From G963677185 sp963677185 (lineage in GTDB: Bacteria; Bacillota; Syntrophomonadia; Syntrophomonadales; Syntrophomonadaceae), in the NCBI GenBank assembly GCA_963677185.1, contig OY781889.1:1674001-1738000 (forward strand): a stretch of 64,000 nucleotides of DNA, in the 5' to 3' direction. Below are positions 43,916-51,532 of this stretch, piece by piece (position 1 is the first letter of the stretch; each line of letters opens with the position of its first letter). The notes beneath the pieces are model-generated. The model searched no databases. It had not been told where the DNA came from and was given only the letters and a program-made list of their open reading frames with translations. The position numbers and the translations under genes were made by a program.

Positions 43916-45340
43916 ATGGACTTTTCAGTGGCTCGCCAGAACAATATGGACGTCCTGGCCCTGGATGATAACAACTACCTTGTGTCCTTGTTAGAGGAGG
44001 CTGTCAGGGTAGAATTAATGAGCCATCAAGAGCTTGACGACATCCAGGCCCAACTCATGGAACTGCTTAAGAAAGTAATTATGAGGTACAACGGCGGGGA
44101 CAGCAGCTCGGTGCGGGTGGAGACGGCCCAGAACCTGCTGACATCAATATTATTCAGCATTGATGCTTATTGTATTCAAGCCGGACAACCGGAAGCATGC
44201 CTAGCTGCCATCCAAAAGACGCCCGTGAGCCGCCTATTTGAACTGGGACAGGAGAAGTTGAAGCAATACCTGGCCGACTCCCGGCTCTTGTGGGAGGAAA
44301 ATCGAAACAGCCGGGTAAACACCAGCCTAATTGCTTATAATTCAACGCTGGATGAAGCCCTGCCTGATTTTTTCAGGCAATATGACCTGGCATTTTTCGC
44401 ATATGATATTCCGTGCGCGATTGATTACCCCCTGGCCCAGGAGATTTTAACAGCCAGGGGAGTCGTATATATCAAGCGCTATATGGAAAGAATCAAGCTG
44501 GAAAACCAGTTTTGCCAGCATTTTCAAGAAAGCCAGATTGCTGGTTTACTAGGTGATTACGGCAGAACCTGCCGTATAGACTACACCGAGTACCTTTTAA
44601 ATGTCTTCGAACTGGTTGTGAACAATGCCATATTCGCCTCATTGCTGGATAAGCCGGCTACATGCCTGGCTGTGAGCCGGAATGAATTGGAAACATGGCA
44701 GAAACGGCTGGAAAACCTGGATTCTGCCGCCTTGGAGCTGTATGTTCATCTTGCAACTGTTCAGTTGGCAAGCAGTTTGGGAATCCATGACCAGGATTTG
44801 CTGGATTATTTAAAACAGTACGAAGCTCTATTTTCTCGCCGCTTGCTGAACGCCCTTCAGCAAAAACAGCTGGAAAGGCTTATTATAACTGAAACCAGGC
44901 CGCTGAAGCCCGGGCCCATCAGCTTCACCTCCGGGGTGAACATGGAGGATGAGGATTTGCGGATGCTGGTGGATCAGTTGCTGGATTGCCAGGAAGCGGG
45001 GCAAAAGTGCGCCATGCTTTTATCGAGCGTGGGATCACCGGAAGATTTTGTTGCTATCCTCGAATCAGACTGCTTTTTCGAAGATGAATATGCAAAATTG
45101 TTTGAAGCCATGGGGGATATGGAGCTCGCCTTGATTGCAGGTATGCTGGTCAGCAGTGAACGCTGGGAGGACGACAGCACTCTAATCGGAATTCTAGAAG
45201 AAATGGAGCTTCCCGATGATAATTGGAAGTCAGAAATGGCAGCATATCTTAAGGTATGCCATCATTCCCGCCAGGTCCGGATTGGCGAGCTGGTCCGGGA
45301 TATGCTGGCGCAAGAGTATATACCGGGGAGGAATGTATAA
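43916..45340 (+). CDS. DUF6179 family protein
   Basis: 474 aa, soluble and mostly helical (many LxxLL-like amphipathic stretches, no signal peptide). Assigned to DUF6179 by its length, its pairing with DUF6323 and segments such as SSVRVETAQNLLTSILFSIDAYC and CRIDYTEYLLNVFELVVNNAIFASLL. Starts 2 bp after the DUF6323 gene and ends directly at the start of trmO, so all three form one operon. The conserved pairing suggests a two-protein complex; its job is unknown. Confidence 0.72.
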   Translation: MDFSVARQNNMDVLALDDNNYLVSLLEEAVRVELMSHQELDDIQAQLMELLKKVIMRYNGGDSSSVRVETAQNLLTSILFSIDAYCIQAGQPEACLAAIQKTPVSRLFELGQEKLKQYLADSRLLWEENRNSRVNTSLIAYNSTLDEALPDFFRQYDLAFFAYDIPCAIDYPLAQEILTARGVVYIKRYMERIKLENQFCQHFQESQIAGLLGDYGRTCRIDYTEYLLNVFELVVNNAIFASLLDKPATCLAVSRNELETWQKRLENLDSAALELYVHLATVQLASSLGIHDQDLLDYLKQYEALFSRRLLNALQQKQLERLIITETRPLKPGPISFTSGVNMEDEDLRMLVDQLLDCQEAGQKCAMLLSSVGSPEDFVAILESDCFFEDEYAKLFEAMGDMELALIAGMLVSSERWEDDSTLIGILEEMELPDDNWKSEMAAYLKVCHHSRQVRIGELVRDMLAQEYIPGRNV

Positions 45341-45799
45341 ATGCAGCTGAAAGCGATAGGCATTGTTCACTCGCCCTATAAGAACCGAGGAGAGGCTCCC
45401 CGCCAGGGGCGCCTGGGGAATGCGCTTTTCGAGCTTGAAATCTTTCCCGAGTTTTGTGAAGGCTTGAAGGGGATAGATGACTACTCACACCTGATTGTTC
45501 TATTCTGGTGCGATCGCACGGAGCGGAATCAGCTGCTTACCACCACCCACTGGGATGAGCGCTTGCGAGGCGTATTTTCCACCCGCTCGCCGGATCGCCC
45601 CAATCCGATTGCCTTTGATATTGTCGACCTGATTTCAAGAGACGGCAACCGCTTGCTGGTGACCGGCATGGATGCACTGGATGAAAGCGCCTTGCTGGAT
45701 ATAAAGCCCTATTATTCTGATTTGGATTGCATTTCCGAGGTCCGCGAAACATTTCCAGCAGAAGAAAAAGATCGCGAGCAGGATCCCGAACCGTCCTGA
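45341..45799 (+). CDS. TrmO/TsaA-like tRNA (N6-threonylcarbamoyl-A37) methyltransferase
   Basis: 152 aa of the TrmO (YaeB/TsaA) family, which adds a methyl group from SAM to the t6A37 base of some tRNAs. Marks: AIGIVHSPYKNRGEAPRQ, GIDDYSHLIVLFW and VFSTRSPDRPNPIAFDIVDL, ending with GMDALDESALLDIKPYY. It contains the SAM-binding beta-barrel only; the C-terminal domain of the E. coli enzyme is missing, as in short archaeal and clostridial forms. Last gene of the DUF6323-DUF6179 operon. Confidence 0.85.
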   Translation: MQLKAIGIVHSPYKNRGEAPRQGRLGNALFELEIFPEFCEGLKGIDDYSHLIVLFWCDRTERNQLLTTTHWDERLRGVFSTRSPDRPNPIAFDIVDLISRDGNRLLVTGMDALDESALLDIKPYYSDLDCISEVRETFPAEEKDREQDPEPS

Positions 45800-45848
45800 T
45801 GTACACATTGAACTGATCGCCAAGCGCAACTAAATCGTCGCGAAAATG

Positions 45849-45881
45849 TTGACATAGCAAGCTGATAGTTGTATCATACAA
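45849..45881 (+). promoter_or_regulatory. marR-hgcAB promoter with overlapping palindromic operator
   Basis: TTGACA (45849-45854), 17 bp, TATCAT (45872-45877). A perfect inverted repeat TTGTAT-C-ATACAA (45869-45881) covers the -10 box. This is the expected size and position for a MarR-family autorepressor site. Transcription should start near 45884, giving a short leader to the ATG at 45906. Confidence 0.75.
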
Positions 45882-45905
45882 TCGAAATGAGAAATGGAGA
45901 GAAAT

Positions 45906-46388
45906 ATGGACATTGATCGTAAAATTATCGGGATCTTATATGAACTGGCCAAGGCGGTGCGTTTCTGCAACCAGGAGGATATCTGCGGTGAGGGAATAAC
46001 CTTTGTCCAATTCAATATTATAAATCATATTTATGAGCGGGGATCCATGCGAATGTCTGATCTGCATCAGGCATTAAGCGTTGAGAAGAGCACTACAACC
46101 CGGCTGGTGGGTCCGCTGGTTGAAAAAGGCCTGGTGGTAAAAGGCAAGGCGCCGGATGATTCCCGGGCAATCGAGCTGGTTCTGACCGAAGCTGGCGTTC
46201 AGAGCAGAAACCGCGCCTGGGATTGTCTGAAAGGTTTAGTAGATGCTCTGGCTGCCGGTATTCCCGCTGCTGAACTGCAGGTTACACTTGATGCTGTGCA
46301 GAGATTTATCAGCTTGTTGCAGGGGGTCTGCTGTTCTGACCGGTGCTGTCCGAGTGTAGTGGAGGTAATAAATGATACAGGAAATTAA
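45906..46388 (+). CDS. Cys-rich MarR-family regulator ahead of hgcAB
   Basis: 160 aa from ATG 45906 (GGAGAG upstream; an ATG at 45894 has no site). The winged helix is visible: FNIINHIYERGSMRMSDLHQALSVEKSTTTRLVGPLVEKGLVVKGKAPDDSRAIELVLTEAG. It carries seven cysteines (21, 27, 107, 142, 143, 147, 148), with a CCSDRCC motif after the last dimerisation helix. That is unusual for MarR proteins and suggests sensing of a thiol-reactive compound or a metal such as Hg or As (inference). Its last 17 bases overlap hgcA, and a palindrome covers the promoter, so it most likely represses its own operon. Confidence 0.88.
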   Translation: MDIDRKIIGILYELAKAVRFCNQEDICGEGITFVQFNIINHIYERGSMRMSDLHQALSVEKSTTTRLVGPLVEKGLVVKGKAPDDSRAIELVLTEAGVQSRNRAWDCLKGLVDALAAGIPAAELQVTLDAVQRFISLLQGVCCSDRCCPSVVEVINDTGN

Positions 46389-47439
46389 AGGTACAACACC
46401 GTCGCCGGGGGCGATCATGATATCGGCCGAAGCGCTGGCCTTGCTGGAATCCCCGCCCCGGGCGGACGACATTCCGGAAGTCAGTGCAGAGCTTGGCATT
46501 AATGATGTACTGGGAGGCTGGAAAGCGCGTTGGGCCATAAATCGCATGGACTATGCCGTGGCTCCGGGCATCTACCGGGTCGGAGCGCCGGATGAATCAT
46601 CTCCGGTTTTGGTTTCAGCCAACTATAAAATGAGCTTCGACGCCCTGCGCAAGGAGCTAAAGGGCCTGGATGCCTGGATACTGGTGCTGGATACGAAGGG
46701 GGTTAATGTCTGGTGTGCGGCTGGGAAGGGAACATTTGGAACGGCAGAACTGGTTCGCCGCATTGCTATGACCGGCCTGGGTAGCCTGGTTTCTCACCGC
46801 ACCCTTATATTGCCGCAACTGGGGGCGCCGGGGGTTGCTGCACATAAGGTCAAAGCCCTGTCCGGTTTCCGAGTGGTATATGGACCGGTAAGAGCCCGGG
46901 ATATCAAGACTTTTATCCAGGCGGGAATGAAGGCAACTACCGCGATGCGGCGGGTAGAGTTTACGCTCATGGATCGTCTGGCTACCTCGCCGGTGGAACT
47001 GGTGGGGGTTTTAAAACCAATTCTGATTATTTCCGTGTTGTTGTTTATCGTGCATATGAGTGGCTGGGTGAAGGTGAGCTGGGACGGGATCTATCCATTT
47101 CTGGGCGCGATCATCATAGGAACCGTTGTTGCTCCGGCCCTGCTACCTTGGATTCCCGGGCCGGCCTTTGCCTGGAAAGGCGGTTTTGCCGGACTGGCCT
47201 GGGCAGTTGGGGTAATATACATGAACAGTGTACTGTTACATCCGCAGGGCCTTTGGATTGCCCTGGCGTATATCTTTCTGCTGCCGGCTATAGCTGGCTT
47301 TTTAACCATGAATTACACTGGAGCATCGACATATACGTCCCTGTCCGGGGTCAAGAAGGAGATGAAATATGCGGTGCCGTTGACGGCGATTATGACCATA
47401 ACGGGTTTGCTGGCCGGAATCATCGGGCTGGCAGGATAA
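46372..47439 (+). CDS. hgcA: HgcA, corrinoid protein for mercury methylation
   Basis: 355 aa. The cytoplasmic corrinoid-binding domain (~45-215) contains the diagnostic cap-helix motif NVWCAAGK at 112-119, with Cys115 as the expected lower-axial cobalt ligand. Other conserved parts: GWKARWAINRMDY, LVSANYKMSFD, SHRTLILPQLGAPGVAAH and FRVVYGPVRA. Five hydrophobic helices follow (~217-353), the HgcA membrane domain. The protein passes a methyl group from a methyl-cobalamin state to Hg(II), forming methylmercury. ATG with GGAGGT six bases upstream; it overlaps the MarR gene by 17 bp. The physiological methyl donor is not encoded here. Confidence 0.96.
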   Translation: MIQEIKGTTPSPGAIMISAEALALLESPPRADDIPEVSAELGINDVLGGWKARWAINRMDYAVAPGIYRVGAPDESSPVLVSANYKMSFDALRKELKGLDAWILVLDTKGVNVWCAAGKGTFGTAELVRRIAMTGLGSLVSHRTLILPQLGAPGVAAHKVKALSGFRVVYGPVRARDIKTFIQAGMKATTAMRRVEFTLMDRLATSPVELVGVLKPILIISVLLFIVHMSGWVKVSWDGIYPFLGAIIIGTVVAPALLPWIPGPAFAWKGGFAGLAWAVGVIYMNSVLLHPQGLWIALAYIFLLPAIAGFLTMNYTGASTYTSLSGVKKEMKYAVPLTAIMTITGLLAGIIGLAG

Positions 47440-47511
47440 AACCGCACCACTGATTTCGGTGACTTACACCTGAACCAGGTAAAAAAGGAGCCAACAAAGG
47501 AGTTGTATGAT

Positions 47512-47817
47512 ATGAAACATCACTACTTAAAAAACGTGGTAACACTGGAACTGGATGGGGAACTCTGCACTGGCTGCGGTATATGTCTGGATGTGTGTCC
47601 CCATGAAGTACTTGCTGTAGCTGATAAAAAGGCGTATATAGCGGACCGGGACAGCTGCATGGAATGCGGCGCTTGTGCGACGAACTGCCCGTTTGATGCC
47701 ATTCGGGTTGATTACGGTGTAGGCTGTGCCCAGGCCTTGCTAATAGCCAGCCTAACGGGCAGAGAGCCGACCTGCGGGTGCTGCGGCGCAGATGAAACGG
47801 AAAGCACTTGCTGTTAG
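47512..47817 (+). CDS. hgcB: HgcB, 2[4Fe-4S] ferredoxin for mercury methylation
   Basis: 101 aa. Two ferredoxin motifs: C19, C22, C25, C29-P and C49, C52, C55, C59-P. Beyond them are Cys72, matching the extra essential cysteine of known HgcB, then a Cys-rich tail (C88, C90, C91) and the terminal vicinal pair C100-C101 thought to handle Hg(II). It reduces the HgcA corrinoid. ATG 47512 lies nine bases after AAAGGAG; a TTG at 47503 is too close. The CGCC plus final CC arrangement gives more tail cysteines than the well-studied Desulfovibrio protein. Confidence 0.95.
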   Translation: MKHHYLKNVVTLELDGELCTGCGICLDVCPHEVLAVADKKAYIADRDSCMECGACATNCPFDAIRVDYGVGCAQALLIASLTGREPTCGCCGADETESTCC

Positions 47818-47873
47818 TCATCGTTATCATTGATGAAAGTTCAAGGTTTAGCCGTGCCATAATTCCCATGTTT

Positions 47874-47896
47874 GGCTGGAACCGCTGTTTCCAGCC
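47874..47896. terminator. Short hairpin between hgcB and a convergent small gene
   Basis: GGCTGGAA pairs with TTCCAGCC around CCGCTGT; no clear T-run. It lies between the converging ends at 47817 (+) and 47909 (-). Confidence 0.4.
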
Positions 47897-47908
47897 GGTT
47901 CCATGCCA

Positions 47909-48067
47909 TCAAGATTCTCCGCGCGCTAAAAGAAAAAGCAGGGGAAGCATTATTGCGCATACTATGGCTGCCGAATGGGTGATAAGGAACCAGAATAGAT
48001 TGTTAACCGGGGCGAACAGTGAGCTCCGCATTTCTCGGAAGCAATTTAAAAGCTGGTTTTGGGACAT
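47909..48067 (-). CDS. 52-aa small membrane protein convergent with hgcB
   Basis: A short gene on the minus strand with a very good ribosome site: GGAGGTG, six bases, ATG at 48067. The product is a hydrophilic N-terminus (MSQNQLLNCFREMRSS), one hydrophobic helix (~24-48, LFWFLITHSAAIVCAIMLPL...) and a short charged end (ARGES). About 40 bp upstream is a promoter with the same four-unit, 11-bp Pho-box-like layout found at two other places, which strongly supports a real gene. No family recognised. A link to HgcAB by position only is speculative. Confidence 0.7.
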   Translation of the reverse strand: MSQNQLLNCFREMRSSLFAPVNNLFWFLITHSAAIVCAIMLPLLFLLARGES

Positions 48068-48104
48068 TGTGAACACCTCCGCATCAATTCCTGTAATGGG
48101 AATA

Positions 48105-48158
48105 AGTATAAGAAATGCTTCTTAACGCCAAACCAAAGCCGGGTTAAGATTGGGTAAA
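48105..48158 (-). promoter_or_regulatory. Pho-box-like promoter of the 52-aa gene
   Basis: On the minus strand: TTTAC (48158-48154), TTAAC (48147-48143), TTGGT (48136-48132), TTAAG (48125-48121), each 11 bp apart. Ten bases on comes the -10 box TATACT (48110-48105). The third unit is a poor match. Confidence 0.55.
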
Positions 48159-48461
48159 CAAAACACCCTGATTTAATCCTGTTATCAATCGACAAAATAT
48201 GCTATAATTTATTTCACATATTCAGATACTTTCCGTTAGATACTTCAGATTTTTCAGCATGAGTGAATTCCCCGGAAACCAAGTGGAAACGCCCCTGCCG
48301 TCTTTGGCAGTACTCTGGCGCAGCCGGCGGCGCAAGGCATGTCCCCATGTCTTCATGCGATTTCCGGGCGGGACAGAAAGAGTGTGGCTGGCGGCTTATT
48401 CAGGTGGCTTATATTACCGGCAAAACATAAACCAATGGATTATTGAAAGGAGTGCGATACT
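48159..48461. other. Intergenic region before the phasin-like gene
   Basis: About 300 bp. A TATAAT at 48203-48208 could be the -10 box of the plus-strand gene at 48462, with TTATCA 15 bp upstream. A 68-codon open frame at 48259 has no ribosome site and is not counted. Confidence 0.4.
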
Positions 48462-48878
48462 ATGACCAATGCCATGGACCAAATGAAACAAATGATGAAT
48501 ATGAACTCGGTGTTATACACCCGCATGCTCAACTCGTGGATGATTGGAATGGGCTCAATGAGCTGGACCCAGGATCAGTCATCTTTTTATGTGAAATCAG
48601 TAATGGACCGCATGCAGCTGGCCACTTCCGAAAATGTCAAAGCCCTGGAGGGAGCGTTTCTGCAGATGAAAGAAAGCCAGCTGCAATTGTATAACATCAT
48701 TATGGAATCCATTGGCGCTGCCACCACTGATGCGGAGATGCCCAGCCTGGATTATCTCACTTCCTGGAACAAGCTGATAAACGATATGGCAGCCAAAGCC
48801 GTGTCTTCGTTCAGCGACCTGTCCTCCACGGCAGCCCAGACCGCCAGCGATCTTTCTGCCGGGGTCACGAAAATCTAG
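48462..48878 (+). CDS. Small helical phasin-like protein
   Basis: 138 aa, Met-rich at the start (MTNAMDQMKQMMNMNS), entirely helical by pattern, with no cysteines, signal peptide or membrane helix. The central SSFYVKSVMDRMQLATSENVKALEGAFLQMKESQLQLYN and the Ala/Ser-rich end (AAKAVSSFSDLSSTAAQTASDLSAG) resemble phasins, which coat polyhydroxyalkanoate granules, or apolipoprotein-like amphipathic proteins. There is no PHA synthase in the window, so the call rests on pattern alone. GAAAGGAG lies upstream and a strong hairpin downstream; a monocistronic, probably well expressed gene. Confidence 0.5.
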   Translation: MTNAMDQMKQMMNMNSVLYTRMLNSWMIGMGSMSWTQDQSSFYVKSVMDRMQLATSENVKALEGAFLQMKESQLQLYNIIMESIGAATTDAEMPSLDYLTSWNKLINDMAAKAVSSFSDLSSTAAQTASDLSAGVTKI

Positions 48879-48923
48879 AAGACCGGCTTCAAACAGCCGA
48901 AAGGCTTAAATTGTGTCCAAACA

Positions 48924-48970
48924 GCCGCCCTGCGTGCGTAAAAGCCGCAGGGCGGCTTTTACGCACGCAG
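48924..48970 (+). terminator. Terminator with two mutually exclusive hairpins
   Basis: Hairpin A: GCCGCCCTGCG (48924) with CGCAGGGCGGC (48946-48956) followed by TTTT, a classic terminator. Hairpin B: an 18-bp perfect stem 48930-48947 with 48953-48970, which uses bases of A. Only one can form at a time. Confidence 0.75.
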
Positions 48971-49132
48971 ATTACCACCAGGGGGCTTGGAAAGAGGTTC
49001 TTTTACCCGCACTGACAGGGGCTATTATTTAAATCGATAACCGCATGGATCCCCGCAATGCCCCCCGGAATGCTGTATAATACGAACATATGAACCATCT
49101 GGCGGCAGCATTCATTAAAGGGGGCACGGCCG

Positions 49133-51532
49133 GTGCGAACCCTCTACCTGAAGTTATTACGCAACATAAAATCCAACCTGGGCCAGTTCCTCGGCCTGAC
49201 CTCCATCGTCATGGCCGGGGTGGCCATCTATGTGTCCATGAGCACTGTATACATCAACCTGACCACTTCCGAGCAACAGTTCTATTCTGATTACAATTTC
49301 GCCGATTACTATTTCGTGGTGGTCAAGGCCCCGGAAACGGTGATCACGCGGATAGAGGATATTCAAGGTGTAGCCCAGGCGGTTGGCCGGGTGCAAAAGG
49401 ATCTCACTCTGCTGCGTGAAGACGGGCAGCGCGGAGTGGTCAGGGTCACCGGCTTCACTACCCCACTGGACCAGGGCATGAACCGCATGATGCTGGAGCA
49501 AGGCCGAACATTCGATCAGAGCGGCCGGGGCGAGCGGATCGAGTCCGTTGTGGACCCGGCTTTTTACAATTCTCTGCAGAGCGATAATATCGGCACAATA
49601 GATATTTTAAGCGCCGGCCGCAAGGTTCCGGTGGATATTGTGGGCAAGGCTACCACTCCCGAGTTCATCTACCCGATGCAGGACGCTAACAATCCCTTTC
49701 CCAAACCCGGTTTATTTGGGATTGTAATGATGGAAGAGGTTCAGGCCCAGCAGCTGCTGGATATGCCCGGGCAGGTCAACCAGGTATTAATTAAGCTGAC
49801 TCCCGGAGCCGACGAGAAAGCCGTAGCAGAGCAGATCGAGGCCTTATTAAAGCCCTACGGATTTTTAACCTCTTTCGCTAAAAAGGACCAGCTCAGCAAT
49901 TTCGTGGTTGACGCCAAAATACAGGGCATGGCTACCATGTCCACAGTGCTGCCCATCATATTCTTTTTAGTGGCAGCCGGGGTTCAATTCGTTATCATCA
50001 GCCGGGTTATCAGAGCCCAGCGCCTGCAGATCGGCATAATGAAAGCCCTGGGATATTCCAGCACTGCCATTATCGCTCACTACAGCGCCTATGCACTGGC
50101 GGTCAGCCTGGCCGGGTCAATACTGGGCAGCCTGGCCGGTTTTCTGCTGGCTTCCTTGATTTCGCAGCTCTATGCCCAGTATTTCAATCTTCCGACGGTC
50201 ATTTCCGGGGTCAGCCCTGACGCTATCATCAAAAGTTTTCTAATCTGCACCAGTGTGAGCTTGTTGTCAGGGCTGCTGGCTTCCTATCGTGTAACCCGCA
50301 TTAATCCTGCCGAAGCCATGCGTGCCGAACCGCCGCGAATAGTGGGTAAAACCCTGCTGGAGCGCTGGGAGTGGCTGTGGTCAAGATTTGACAGCATACT
50401 GAAAATGAGCATTCGCAGCATGAGCCGCAACCAGGCCCGTACCGCAGTTACCATTCTGGGCGTTTCGGCTTCGATAATGGTGCTTCTAATGGGCTATGTA
50501 GCCAACGATGCCATGCGTTTCATTATGAACCGCCAGTATAACCAGGAAAACCTGTATAATTACATCGTTCATTTCAGTTCGCCGATTAAAAATGGGGAGA
50601 TCACATACTGGAAAAGCTGGGACGAGGTGGAATTACTGGAAACCCACCTGGAGTTGCCGGTCACCCTGTGGCCGAAAGGGCAGGAGGACCAGCCGGGTGC
50701 AAAAACCAGTGATGATATTTTGATAGGCTTGCCGGTTGACAGCCAGCTAAAGGCGGTTTTGGATGCGGACGACCGGCCGGTGCGCATCCCGGAAGACGGT
50801 ATCATTTTGTCCGATCGGGTTGGTAAAAAGCTGGGGGTTGGAACCGGCGATTATGTGCAGGGGGAAACCCGGCTTGGTTTAGGCCCAGCCCGGTCTTTCC
50901 GGTTAAAAGTAATGGCCGTAAACAGCCAGTATCTTAGCATGGCATGCTACGCTTCATTCGAAACCGCCAACCGGCTTCTGCAGGAAGAGGGATTGAGCAA
51001 TACCGCGGTATTGAGAGTGGATTCAATCCACGGTGCGCGGTTTGAACAGCGGCTTATGGATATGAGCGGAGTGTCTTCCGTGGTGAGCAAGGAAAAGGAG
51101 CAGGACAACGTCAATCAGCTGATGGCCAATGTCATTTACATGATCGGAGTCATGATATTTTTCGCCATGGTGCTGGGGATAACCATTGCTTTTAACGCAG
51201 TGACCATCAGCTTCACCGAACGCAGGCGGGAGTTGGCTTCACTGCTTACGATGGGATTTACCCGCCGCGAAATCAGCCGGATGCTGCTCAACGACGTTCT
51301 GCTGCAAACTGTGGCTGGCGTGGTCCTGGGCTTGCCTTTAGGGCGGTTTATGTGCCAGGCTTACATAAAGTCTGTTGAAAGTGATTTGTTTTCCCTGCCG
51401 GTGGTCATTTATCCTCAAACCTATGTAATCGCCACTGTACTGGCATTTGTTTTTGTCATGAGCGGCTATTTACTTTCTATAAGGAGACTGAAGGGCATAG
51501 ATATGGTGGAAAGCCTTAAAGGTCTGGATTGA
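49133..51532 (+). CDS. FtsX/MacB-type ABC transporter permease
   Basis: 799 aa with two FtsX domains. An N-terminal helix (~20-40) is followed by an extracytoplasmic MacB-like region (~45-255) and three helices (~260-390) with GIMKALGYSSTAIIAHY. A second unit has a helix at ~420, another extracytoplasmic region and three helices (~665-790) with LASLLTMGFTRREISRMLLND. The family moves lipoproteins, peptides or lipids or signals to wall hydrolases. The ATPase partner normally encoded next door is absent, so it must come from elsewhere. GTG start at 49133 after AAAGGGGG. Confidence 0.9.
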   Translation: MRTLYLKLLRNIKSNLGQFLGLTSIVMAGVAIYVSMSTVYINLTTSEQQFYSDYNFADYYFVVVKAPETVITRIEDIQGVAQAVGRVQKDLTLLREDGQRGVVRVTGFTTPLDQGMNRMMLEQGRTFDQSGRGERIESVVDPAFYNSLQSDNIGTIDILSAGRKVPVDIVGKATTPEFIYPMQDANNPFPKPGLFGIVMMEEVQAQQLLDMPGQVNQVLIKLTPGADEKAVAEQIEALLKPYGFLTSFAKKDQLSNFVVDAKIQGMATMSTVLPIIFFLVAAGVQFVIISRVIRAQRLQIGIMKALGYSSTAIIAHYSAYALAVSLAGSILGSLAGFLLASLISQLYAQYFNLPTVISGVSPDAIIKSFLICTSVSLLSGLLASYRVTRINPAEAMRAEPPRIVGKTLLERWEWLWSRFDSILKMSIRSMSRNQARTAVTILGVSASIMVLLMGYVANDAMRFIMNRQYNQENLYNYIVHFSSPIKNGEITYWKSWDEVELLETHLELPVTLWPKGQEDQPGAKTSDDILIGLPVDSQLKAVLDADDRPVRIPEDGIILSDRVGKKLGVGTGDYVQGETRLGLGPARSFRLKVMAVNSQYLSMACYASFETANRLLQEEGLSNTAVLRVDSIHGARFEQRLMDMSGVSSVVSKEKEQDNVNQLMANVIYMIGVMIFFAMVLGITIAFNAVTISFTERRRELASLLTMGFTRREISRMLLNDVLLQTVAGVVLGLPLGRFMCQAYIKSVESDLFSLPVVIYPQTYVIATVLAFVFVMSGYLLSIRRLKGIDMVESLKGLD

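Noticed and set aside
46372..47439. HgcA region as a generic CO-dehydrogenase/acetyl-CoA synthase corrinoid subunit (CdhD/AcsD)
   Set aside because: The NVWCAAGK motif, five C-terminal membrane helices and the adjacent HgcB-type ferredoxin are specific to HgcA.
47808..48125. 105-codon plus-strand frame after hgcB
   Set aside because: No ribosome site, random-looking product, and it lies opposite the better supported 52-aa minus-strand gene.
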